The position numbers and the translations under genes are program-made. Below are positions 1-5,197 of a DNA stretch of 5,197 nt, piece by piece; the stretch's first letter is position 1, and every line of letters starts with the position of its first letter. The DNA is from Bacillota bacterium (GTDB lineage Bacteria > Bacillota > Clostridia > Christensenellales > SZUA-584): the NCBI GenBank assembly GCA_023459495.1, contig JAEWTL010000128.1:1-5197 (forward strand), written 5' to 3'. Under the pieces are notes generated by a model that made no database searches, had not been told where the DNA came from, and was given only the letters and a program-made list of their open reading frames with translations.

Positions 1-57
1 GCCATAACCAAGACGGTTAACGGATTTTGTACCGAGAGTAAATGTATTGCTGCTCAT
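1..57 (-). CDS. ydbC: YdbC/PdxI, pyridoxal reductase (aldo/keto reductase), N-terminal 19 codons only
   Basis: The ATG is at 57-55 on the minus strand and the frame stays open to the left edge, giving MSSNTFTLGTKSVNRLGYG. This agrees with my recollection of the N-terminus of E. coli YdbC, since named PdxI. The family is a cytoplasmic NADPH-dependent aldo/keto reductase that reduces pyridoxal to pyridoxine in vitamin B6 salvage. The 'V-N-R-L-G-Y-G' stretch is the first beta-strand typical of aldo/keto reductases; the catalytic Asp, Tyr, Lys and His lie beyond the window. The start is supported by purine-rich AGGG at 70-67, nine bases upstream. The gene follows ydbA on the same strand but is separated by a terminator. 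The identification rests on 19 residues plus gene order, so another AKR paralogue is possible but unlikely. Confidence 0.85.
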   Translation of the reverse strand, partial: MSSNTFTLGTKSVNRLGYG

Positions 58-61
58 CGCA

Positions 62-70
62 CCCTGCCCT
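62..70 (-). promoter_or_regulatory. ribosome binding site of ydbC
   Basis: On the minus strand the bases before the ATG read AGGGCAGGGT-GCG-ATG. The first AGGG (70-67) is nine bases from the start codon, a workable Shine-Dalgarno spacing; the second (65-62) is only four bases away and is probably too close. This supports the ATG at 57 as the start. Confidence 0.55.
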
Positions 71-95
71 GTAATAAAACGGATTAAGAAAAATC

Positions 96-124
96 AGTAT
101 AGAAACGAAAAGAGATAAATAATG
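96..124 (-). promoter_or_regulatory. candidate sigma-70 promoter for ydbC
   Basis: On the minus strand TATACT at 101-96 matches five of six bases of the -10 consensus TATAAT. Seventeen bases upstream (124-119) the -35 position reads CATTAT, a poor match to TTGACA, and there is no TGn extension of the -10. Transcription would start near position 89, leaving a leader of about 30 bases. The call rests on the -10 match, its position between the terminator and the ribosome binding site, and the AT-rich surroundings. Confidence 0.3.
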
Positions 125-181
125 CGAAGGTGTAAACAAGATTACTGGATGAGTTGCTCTATTGTCCTGAAAGACACAAAA

Positions 182-210
182 CAAAACGCGTCACGTACCA
201 CATCCGGCAA
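182..210 (-). repeat. degenerate REP-like half element
   Basis: Read on the minus strand from 209, TGCCGGATG is followed by a degenerate stretch and ACGCGTTTT. This resembles the 5' arm and centre of an E. coli REP (BIME) unit, whose core is GCC-GGATG-CG...GCGTCTTATCCGGC. The second arm, with TATCCGGC, is not present, so the palindrome is broken. The position just after the terminator in a gene-gene gap is typical for REP sequences. The match is by eye, and a chance resemblance cannot be excluded. Confidence 0.4.
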
Positions 211-245
211 TAAAAAAACCGCAACCTGTATCAGCGTTGCGGTTT
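211..245 (-). terminator. rho-independent terminator of ydbA
   Basis: On the minus strand the stem CCGCAAC (242-236) pairs perfectly with GTTGCGG (225-219) across a 10-base loop, and seven consecutive T residues follow (218-212). Including the flanking A/T pairs, the stem reaches ten base pairs (245-236 with 225-216). It begins about 20 bases after the ydbA stop codon, so it ends the autotransporter transcript before ydbC. In the plus direction only three T residues follow the stem, so efficient termination that way is unlikely. Confidence 0.92.
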
Positions 246-264
246 AGGGATCACATGCTAAAAA

Positions 265-3200
265 TTAGAACGTTTTCTTGAAGTTCAGCATCACGCCTTT
301 ATCGCTGATGCCATCCTCTTTCCAGTTGTACGCATCCAGATTCAGCGAACTTTCTTTGCTGCTGTACTTCACGCCGACGCTTGTCAGGCTATTGATGCCG
401 CCGCCCTTCTGACCGTCATCGACGTTAAAGTGCTGACTGCCTGCGCCTGCCAGGCTTGCCGTACGCTGGCTCTTCGCGTAGCTCAGGTTCGGCCCGCCTT
501 CCAGCGTAGCGCTAGCGCTCCAGCCGTCTTTACCTGCGTAGTCCAGTTTCAGCCCGACGATGCTGTCCACCGCCGTTTCGCTGCCACTGTTCATATTCAG
601 GTTAAAGTCTCCGGCATTGCGCTCCTGATAGCCACCTTCCAGTGTGTGACGCAGTTTTACACCCGCATATGGCGTAACCTTCAGTCCTTCGCTCGGTTCG
701 AAAGTCTTCGCCCCTTCGCTGCGGAACTCCAGGTACTGCTGTTTCACGTCGGTATCAGCCGTTTTGTTCGTGTTGCCAAATGCAATCGAGCGGCTGCTGT
801 CAAGGTTGTGAACGTCGTAACGCAAGGCGTTATTCCAGTTCATGCCGTTATCGAACGACATCTGATGTTTCAGGCCAAAAAACTGGCTATAACCGCCTGT
901 AACGCCATTATCACCCGCTTTCTGCGCACCATCACCATCGAGACGAGCGATACCGTACTCCAGACTCATCGTCTGGCTTTCGCTCAGGTCGATAGTTTTA
1001 CGCAATGCCAGCATGTCGTATTCGGTATTATTACCTAACTCGGCACGCGGATCGCCTTTCGCGACAACGTTGAACGCCAGACCGTTACCCACTTTCGGCG
1101 CGGCATCTGCCAGCATACTAAAGCGGTTGCTTAACACGCGCGCTTCGCGGAATACCGTGGTCGCCTGGCTACCGCTGACCTGTTTCAGAGCACTGTTCAG
1201 TTCAGCAGTCGTGCCGACGTTCAGGCTGGTAAACAGTTCGTTGTTGGTGTAACCCGCATCCAGTGCTTTCGCGATGTCATTCACCGAGGCATCTGTTGCC
1301 ACATCGGTGTAGGCATTTTTGCTCATGGTGACGTCAACGTTACCGCTGGCATCGGTGCTGCCTTTGGCAGTCCATACCACGGACGTTGAGGTGATGGCGT
1401 CAGCGTCGGTCAGGTTGCTACCTTCCACTACGTTATCAAAACTCACAGTGGTGTCTGCCGTACCAGCGGTAAAGCCCGTGTTAATCTCCACGCCGTTCAT
1501 GCTGGCATTGTTAACCTTCAGCTTCCCGGCGCTGCCGTTAACGTTGGTACCGACGACATAGCCGTTGAGGTTGTTCATGCTGCCACCAGCCTCATCACTT
1601 CCCGACGTTACACTAACCGTATTGGGCTTCGGCACATCCGGCAACGTATAGTCGCCATAATGCACTTCGCTGCTATTACCGTTGTTACCGTTCATACCTT
1701 CAACATTGATGCTGTCGCCCTGCTTGATCAGTCCAGAACCCGTAACCCCATCGGCAATCACCACCGTGCCGTTGTTAACCACATGACCTACTGTACCCAG
1801 TACGCTAAATGCAAACGAGTCATTGGCGAAGATATTGATGGTGCCGTTGTTTTCGATTACCGCATCCGCCGTGGCGTTGGCATCGAGTTGCATACCGATC
1901 ATACCCGTGTCAGTAGTGCCTGCGGTACCGAGGTTGATGGTGCCATTGTTAACCAGCTGCGCGTTCTTATCACCTTCCATAGCCACAGCACCGGTGCCGC
2001 TGATGTTCATGATGCCGTCATTCTGGGCAATAAAGTTGCTGTGGGTGACTTTCACGGCACTGGCGCTGTCGTGATCGAAGTTGATGACCCCGTTATCCTG
2101 GTTCCAGAAGAAGGCATTCTGATCGCCGGCATTATTAGCGCTGACTACCAGTGACTTCGCAGAAACATCAATCGTTCCGTCATTGATAAAACGACCATTT
2201 CCGCCCCACATATTAACGGCTCCGTTGTGGGAAGAATTACTGATGTTCATGTGACCGGTATTATAAAGCGTACCGGACTGGTTGATGTGCACAGCATTCT
2301 TGTCGTTATCAAGAATAAACTCGCCGCGGTTATTGAAAGCTGAATTATTATTAACTTCCAGCATCCCGGTGTTGTTACCCTCACTACTACTTCCGAGGTT
2401 CCAGGTTCCTTCGTTATTTGCCACTGCAGTACCTGTCAGCGCAGCACCTCTCATAATCGCCCCGTCAGTTTGATTATTAAAGACCCCGCCAGCCGACATC
2501 ATCCGCCCTGTTACACTGCCACTATTATTGAATACCCCCGCGTTCTGCACGATTTTATTGATGGTTCCGGTGTTGTTCACTAACGAACTATCAGCACCAG
2601 CATTCATGGTAATTTGCGCAGTCATTTCTCCGGCATTATTGAGGATTCCACCGCTAACATCGACGTTATTCGTCATCACCCCGGCATTTTTAATGACGGC
2701 ACCCTTGTCAAGTTTTACTAAGTTATTGATGATGCCACCGCTGGTATTTTCCAGAAGACCGCTTGATACCGTAATTTGATCACCGGAAAGCGTTCCGCTA
2801 TTAACAACATTCCCAGCCAGCTTATCAGTCACAGCAGCAGATTTATTTAGCGTTACAGTTTCTCCGCTTCGTATAATCGTATCGCCACCGGTATAGATCA
2901 GTGAGGTGAAATCATCTGTATTATTGTACTCATTCCCCGATTGGCACACGCCGAAAGTGCAGATTGTACCATAGTTAACAATTGTTCCTGTGCCATCGTT
3001 ATAAAACGCCTGACCAGTACCAACATTGATATTGATAACACCCGTCTGGTCGTTGATAGCAGTACCATGCTCATAAACAGCCATCCCTACCAGAGTATTT
3101 GCTGCCAGACTATCGTCATAATTACCATTTTTTTCGAGGTTAATCGTCCCCTGGTTAATAACTGTATTGCTGGCGCCATAGGCCGCCATACCTGCGCCGG

Positions 3201-5197
3201 CGTTATAAATAGTTATAACACCGCCCAATTGGTTAATTGCTGTTGCATTTTTCCCTGCACCACTATAACTATCAGTACCAACTCCCACACCTGTACCGAA
3301 GTCAATGGCGCTGTTGCTAGCTATATCTCGCATTGCGGTAGTGTCATTTGCATCTACCCACATAGAATCCAGTGTAATTTTACCCTGATTTTCTGCTGTT
3401 GAATCTGCTATAGCAAGCATGCCGACACTACCACGACCATACAAATCAATGATGCCGCTGTCAGTATTGATAATTGTGCTATTCGATTGAGCGACTAACC
3501 CTGTTATGCTACTGACATCGTTATTAAAAATAAATGAATTCGATGTGCCCGTTGAATACTTGTTAAATACGCTATGTTGTTCCGTCACTTTACCTGTGAT
3601 CGTACCTGCATTAGTGGCGCTCCCTCCGTTAGTAGCCAGTAAAACAATGGGAGACGGTGCCGGATCTTTACCATTTTGTAATAACGAGATCGTGCCACTA
3701 TTTATACCTGTTGTATTTTCACCAGTAACAAAAGCAAAACCTAAATTCTGAATTTCAACAGTACCTTTATTAACAATTTTCGCACCGGAATCAGCATAAG
3801 TAAGTTCTGGAGTTCTTGTCCCATGATGTTCAAAACTGTCAATATCCTGCATTGTTAGCGTAGCGCCACTGCCAATTTCCAGCAAAGCTTTATCCTGTAC
3901 CCGAATAACCCCGGCAAACCCCAGAGGGAATTCTCCGCTGATTGTCGTATCTCCATTCAGATATACCGACGACTCACCACTAACGACAATAACGCTGGTA
4001 TAACTATATCCTGTGCGCAAGGAAGTAACCTGCGACCCATCTGCAAGCGCGTTTTTCTCTCCAATCAGTTCAAGTCCACCATTCATATTAACGGTATTGC
4101 CATCGCCAATCACAACCAGACCTGACGTTTTCTCTGCGCTGCCATCAAATAAATTACTCTGACGAGAAGTAACCTCACTGTCTGATACAACAGTTAACTT
4201 TCCATCCAGCGTCACGTTATTATCACTGCCGTAAACGTTGATACCCACGGATGGATCGAAGAAATATTCCGCCGCATTGTCTGCGGTTTTATCCTTATCA
4301 ACCAGAACGTTACCAGTGATATTCACTGTATTCGCATCGCCAGAAACGTTTATGCCCGTCGCTTTCTGCCCGACCACTTTTAGATCTTTTGCCGCCAGCG
4401 TCACGCTGTTATTGTTGCCATTAAGATCTACCCCGGTCGAGAAATCGCCAACCTGCATACTGCCTGCCAGCGAAACCTTCCCACTGTTGGTTGTGATGCT
4501 GAACCCTGTCGCTTCATTGCTAACGTTAACATCACCCGTATTGGATACTGTTGCCCCCTCACCGTTGATGAGCACGCCAATCGATCCAGTATCGGAAACA
4601 ACAATATCTCCTTTGTTGTTAACCGTGCCGTTGTCACCAATGTTCTCAACACCATGCGCACCGCCTGTAACAGTCAGGCTACCATCCAGATTTACAATGC
4701 CGATATTGCCCGCGATTTTGGTACCCGTGGAATCTTTTCCATCAACAGTGGTTTTTCCACTGTTATTCGCGGTGGCGTCGTTACCGTTGATCTGAGTGCC
4801 GGTGCCGCCATTGGTGATAGTGCTCTCGCCTTCGTTATTGACGATGGCCTGGTCGCCGTCAATCTGGATACCGATGGACTCCGGATCGGTGACGGTCATG
4901 GTGCCCTTGTTATCCACCGTTGCGCTGTCGCCGGTGATATCAATACCGTGACCGCCGCCGCTGACATCCAGATCGCCGTCCTGAATCACCTTCCCGTTAT
5001 TGCCAGCAATTTCCGTACCGGTGGAATCCTTGCCGTCAACGGTGGTTTTGCCGTTGTTGTTTGCCGTGGCGTCATCACCGTTAATCTGCGTGCCGGTGCC
5101 ACCGTTGGTGATGGCGCTCTCGCCTTCGTTGTTAACAACCGCCTGGTCGCCGTCAACCTGGATACCGATGGACTCCGGATCGGTGACGGTCATGGTG
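265..5197 (-). CDS. ydbA: YdbA-type AIDA-family autotransporter (predicted surface adhesin), 3' 4.9 kb, 5' end outside the window
   Basis: A type Va autotransporter: the C-terminal barrel sits in the outer membrane and carries the passenger to the cell surface. Residues are counted from the internal Met at 5193. Residues 1-1149 form a long Gly/Asn/Thr-rich passenger with repeated N-x-G-[TV]-[IVM] anchors and alternating hydrophobic residues, as expected of a right-handed beta-helix. Residues 1150-1300 are non-repetitive, 1301-1371 form a linker containing the L-N-S-A-L-K-Q-V-S-G-S-Q-A motif, and 1372-1642 are the barrel, ending N-F-K-K-T-F with the outer-membrane terminal Phe. No serine-protease or GDSL motif is visible, so an adhesin or fibre role is inferred. 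The signal peptide and true start lie beyond 5197: Met5193 is mid-repeat, and the preceding codon (Thr) continues the repeat. The name comes from position directly upstream of ydbC and overall architecture; the K-12 orthologue is disrupted by IS2 and IS30, while this copy has no stop, frameshift or insertion. Salmonella BigA is a similar large repeat autotransporter and an alternative family name. Confidence 0.85.
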   Translation of the reverse strand, partial: TMTVTDPESIGIQVDGDQAVVNNEGESAITNGGTGTQINGDDATANNNGKTTVDGKDSTGTEIAGNNGKVIQDGDLDVSGGGHGIDITGDSATVDNKGTMTVTDPESIGIQIDGDQAIVNNEGESTITNGGTGTQINGNDATANNSGKTTVDGKDSTGTKIAGNIGIVNLDGSLTVTGGAHGVENIGDNGTVNNKGDIVVSDTGSIGVLINGEGATVSNTGDVNVSNEATGFSITTNSGKVSLAGSMQVGDFSTGVDLNGNNNSVTLAAKDLKVVGQKATGINVSGDANTVNITGNVLVDKDKTADNAAEYFFDPSVGINVYGSDNNVTLDGKLTVVSDSEVTSRQSNLFDGSAEKTSGLVVIGDGNTVNMNGGLELIGEKNALADGSQVTSLRTGYSYTSVIVVSGESSVYLNGDTTISGEFPLGFAGVIRVQDKALLEIGSGATLTMQDIDSFEHHGTRTPELTYADSGAKIVNKGTVEIQNLGFAFVTGENTTGINSGTISLLQNGKDPAPSPIVLLATNGGSATNAGTITGKVTEQHSVFNKYSTGTSNSFIFNNDVSSITGLVAQSNSTIINTDSGIIDLYGRGSVGMLAIADSTAENQGKITLDSMWVDANDTTAMRDIASNSAIDFGTGVGVGTDSYSGAGKNATAINQLGGVITIYNAGAGMAAYGASNTVINQGTINLEKNGNYDDSLAANTLVGMAVYEHGTAINDQTGVININVGTGQAFYNDGTGTIVNYGTICTFGVCQSGNEYNNTDDFTSLIYTGGDTIIRSGETVTLNKSAAVTDKLAGNVVNSGTLSGDQITVSSGLLENTSGGIINNLVKLDKGAVIKNAGVMTNNVDVSGGILNNAGEMTAQITMNAGADSSLVNNTGTINKIVQNAGVFNNSGSVTGRMMSAGGVFNNQTDGAIMRGAALTGTAVANNEGTWNLGSSSEGNNTGMLEVNNNSAFNNRGEFILDNDKNAVHINQSGTLYNTGHMNISNSSHNGAVNMWGGNGRFINDGTIDVSAKSLVVSANNAGDQNAFFWNQDNGVINFDHDSASAVKVTHSNFIAQNDGIMNISGTGAVAMEGDKNAQLVNNGTINLGTAGTTDTGMIGMQLDANATADAVIENNGTINIFANDSFAFSVLGTVGHVVNNGTVVIADGVTGSGLIKQGDSINVEGMNGNNGNSSEVHYGDYTLPDVPKPNTVSVTSGSDEAGGSMNNLNGYVVGTNVNGSAGKLKVNNASMNGVEINTGFTAGTADTTVSFDNVVEGSNLTDADAITSTSVVWTAKGSTDASGNVDVTMSKNAYTDVATDASVNDIAKALDAGYTNNELFTSLNVGTTAELNSALKQVSGSQATTVFREARVLSNRFSMLADAAPKVGNGLAFNVVAKGDPRAELGNNTEYDMLALRKTIDLSESQTMSLEYGIARLDGDGAQKAGDNGVTGGYSQFFGLKHQMSFDNGMNWNNALRYDVHNLDSSRSIAFGNTNKTADTDVKQQYLEFRSEGAKTFEPSEGLKVTPYAGVKLRHTLEGGYQERNAGDFNLNMNSGSETAVDSIVGLKLDYAGKDGWSASATLEGGPNLSYAKSQRTASLAGAGSQHFNVDDGQKGGGINSLTSVGVKYSSKESSLNLDAYNWKEDGISDKGVMLNFKKTF
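268..1080 (-). other. autotransporter beta-barrel domain (translocator) of YdbA
   Basis: Residues 1372-1642 (271 residues) match the usual 250-300 residue length of the autotransporter barrel. Strands of alternating polar and hydrophobic or aromatic residues are easy to see: M-S-L-E-Y-G-I-A-R-L, S-Q-F-F-G-L-K-H-Q-M-S, W-N-N-A-L-R-Y-D-V, Q-Y-L-E-F-R-S-E-G, V-T-P-Y-A-G-V-K-L-R-H-T and W-S-A-S-A-T-L-E-G-G. The last strand is G-V-M-L-N-F-K-K-T-F; the terminal Phe is the usual recognition signal for the BAM assembly machinery. The size rules out a trimeric autotransporter, whose anchor is only about 70 residues. Confidence 0.88.
1081..1293 (-). other. helical linker between passenger and barrel
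   Basis: Residues 1301-1371 lose the Asn/Gly repeat character and become Ala, Leu and Glu rich, with likely helices at D-I-A-K-A-L-D-A and E-L-N-S-A-L-K-Q-V-S-G. Similar 'L-N-x-A-L-x-Q-x-S-G' segments precede the barrel in many AIDA-type autotransporters and include the helix that plugs the barrel pore. Whether the passenger is cleaved here cannot be told from sequence. Confidence 0.55.
1294..1746 (-). other. non-repetitive pre-barrel segment of the passenger
   Basis: Residues 1150-1300 lack the repeated N-x-G-T-I anchors. A proline-containing stretch near its N-terminal side (L-P-D-V-P-K-P-N) probably breaks the helix. It is followed by beta-strand-like sequence (G-Y-V-V-G-T-N-V, K-L-K-V-N-N, V-E-I-N-T-G-F, T-T-V-S-F-D-N-V). 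By position this would be where autotransporters carry their folding (autochaperone) region; that assignment is inference. Confidence 0.4.
1747..2331 (-). repeat. protein repeat block, eight rungs of 23-33 residues
   Basis: Residues 955-1149 carry eight anchors of the form N-[NDTRQ]-G-x-[IVMF]. They start at residues 955, 978, 1004, 1033, 1058, 1082, 1115 and 1140, so the spacings are 23, 26, 29, 25, 24, 33 and 25. The consensus around each anchor is N-N-G-T-I-N-[IL]. The coding DNA has diverged too far for the copies to count as nucleotide repeats. This is beta-helix passenger. Confidence 0.65.
2413..2802 (-). repeat. protein repeat block, compact rungs of 16-21 residues
   Basis: Residues 798-927 contain anchors N-S-G-T, N-T-S-G, N-A-G-V, N-A-G-E, N-T-G-T, N-S-G-S and N-Q-T-D-G, followed by a closing N-N-E-G. 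Starts are at 798, 816, 836, 853, 874, 890, 907 and 926. The shorter period sets this stretch apart from the flanking blocks and fits a tight beta-helix with few loop insertions. Confidence 0.6.
2959..3702 (-). repeat. protein repeat block with widely spaced N-x-G-T-I rungs
   Basis: Residues 498-745 carry anchors N-S-G-T-I, N-A-G-T-I, N-T-D-S-G-I-I, N-Q-G-K-I, N-Q-L-G-G-V-I, N-Q-G-T-I, N-D-Q-T-G-V-I and N-Y-G-T-I. Spacings are irregular, from roughly 25 to more than 50 residues, and longer Gly/Ala/Ser-rich loops lie between anchors. The block ends at the protein's only cysteine pair. The coding DNA is more AT-rich than the ends of the gene. Confidence 0.5.
3703..4308 (-). other. irregular beta-helix segment with inserted loops
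   Basis: Residues 296-497 keep the beta-helix core motifs seen upstream (S-V-G-I-N-V-Y-G-S-D-N-N-V, G-L-V-V-I-G-D-G-N-T-V, V-I-V-V-S-G-E-S-S-V-Y-L). These are interrupted by three insertions: an aromatic one with E-Y-F-F-D (about 4255-4300), one with T-S-R-Q-S-N-L-F-D (about 4124-4185) and one with R-T-G-Y-S-Y-T (about 3991-4060). Arginines and aromatics, nearly absent from the preceding repeats, appear here. Confidence 0.5.
4309..4605 (-). repeat. third, diverged copy of the 98-residue repeat
   Basis: Residues 197-295 align with the two preceding units without a large gap for the first half: D-T-G-S-I-G-V-L-I-N-G-E-G-A-T-V-S-N-T-G-D against the S-I-G-I-Q-[VI]-D-G-D-Q-A-[VI]-V-N-N-E-G-E of the other two. 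The x-x-G rung anchors fall at unit positions 10, 34, 58 and 84, against 10, 34, 59 and 83 in the conserved copies. The coding DNA is strongly diverged, so this copy is old compared with the other two. Confidence 0.65.
4606..5197 (-). repeat. tandem 294-bp (98-residue) repeats, two full copies running off the window edge
   Basis: Copy 1 is 5193-4900 and copy 2 is 4899-4606, both exactly 98 codons. My hand alignment gives 76 of 98 identical residues overall and 55 of 60 in the first part. The DNA of that first part (5193-5014 against 4899-4720) is identical at 154 of 180 bases, and most differences are silent. Bases 5158-5197 and 4864-4903 are a perfect 40-base match that runs to the edge of the window, so at least part of another copy is expected upstream. 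Each unit splits into four rungs anchored by S-I-G, G-T-G, S-T-G and G-H-G at positions 10, 34, 59 and 83. Confidence 0.9.

Noticed and set aside
216..245. Bidirectional terminator
   Set aside because: In the plus direction only TTT follows the stem, and no plus-strand gene in the window needs termination there.
430..1038. Plus-strand open frame of 202 codons opposite the barrel
   Set aside because: It lies wholly antisense to the well-supported barrel domain, its composition looks like a complement of that coding sequence, and no recognisable family or ribosome binding site was seen.
268..1080. Trimeric autotransporter (YadA type) or inverse autotransporter (intimin/YeeJ type)
   Set aside because: The C-terminal barrel is about 271 residues, not about 70 as in trimeric adhesins, and it is C-terminal rather than N-terminal as in the intimin/invasin class.
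1660..2154. Plus-strand open frame of 164 codons opposite the passenger
   Set aside because: Antisense shadow of the N-N-G-T-I-N rung codons, with no supporting signals.
2941..3402. Plus-strand Cys- and Ile-rich open frame of 153 codons
   Set aside because: Its many cysteines arise from the complement of Thr/Ala/Val codons of the passenger; it has no ribosome binding site and no recognisable domain.
4428..4661. Minus-strand 77-codon open frame in a second frame
   Set aside because: It overlaps the autotransporter in an alternative frame within repeat DNA and shows no start signals or recognisable protein.
4238..4795. Plus-strand open frame of 185 codons, rich in Leu, Pro, Ser and Thr, opposite the repeats
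   Set aside because: It is a shadow of the Gly/Asn/Thr repeat codons read in reverse; the apparent hydrophobic repeats mirror the rungs of the real gene.
5191..5193. Met codon at 5193 as the start of the autotransporter
   Set aside because: It is an internal repeat residue: the same Met recurs at 4899 in the next unit, the preceding codon (Thr) continues the repeat, there is no signal peptide after it, and the frame is open to the edge.
4606..5197. CRISPR array or minisatellite-like non-coding repeat
   Set aside because: The 294-bp units are exact multiples of three, stay in frame, have no spacer/repeat alternation, and differ mainly at silent positions.

Overview
The window reads as Escherichia coli (or Shigella) chromosome. 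The recognisable anchor is the 19-residue start of a protein at the left edge that matches, from memory, the N-terminus of E. coli YdbC (PdxI, pyridoxal reductase). It lies directly downstream of a very large AIDA-type autotransporter gene on the same strand. That order, ydbA then ydbC, is the E. coli arrangement, so I call the large gene ydbA. Everything genic is on the minus strand.

Layout, in the direction of transcription (right to left). From the right edge down to 265 is one uninterrupted reading frame, the 3' 1,643 codons of ydbA plus stop; its true start is beyond the right edge. Residue numbers in this annotation count from the first Met codon inside the window (nt 5193), which is an internal residue of a repeat. 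The protein has these parts in order: two and a half to three 98-residue tandem repeats built of 24/25-residue beta-helix rungs (1-295); an irregular helix stretch with inserted loops (296-497); a region of widely spaced N-x-G-[TV]-I rungs (498-745) ending in the protein's only two cysteines; a compact block of 16-21-residue rungs (798-927); eight rungs of 23-33 residues (955-1149); a non-repetitive segment with a proline-containing turn (1150-1300); a helical linker (1301-1371); and a 271-residue C-terminal beta-barrel ending in Phe (1372-1642).

Between ydbA and ydbC (58-264) lie a strong rho-independent terminator, a degraded REP-like element and a weak candidate promoter with a ribosome binding site for ydbC. 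The two genes are therefore co-oriented but probably transcribed separately.

The autotransporter should act at the cell surface: the barrel inserts in the outer membrane and the passenger is displayed outside, as a predicted adhesin or surface fibre. I see no protease or lipase motif in the passenger. PdxI is a cytoplasmic vitamin B6 salvage enzyme with no evident functional link to it. I found no RNA gene, CRISPR array, insertion sequence or phage element. The most notable points are that this ydbA is intact over the visible 4.9 kb, whereas the K-12 copy is broken by IS2 and IS30, and that the window edge cuts through a near-identical tandem repeat array able to vary in copy number.
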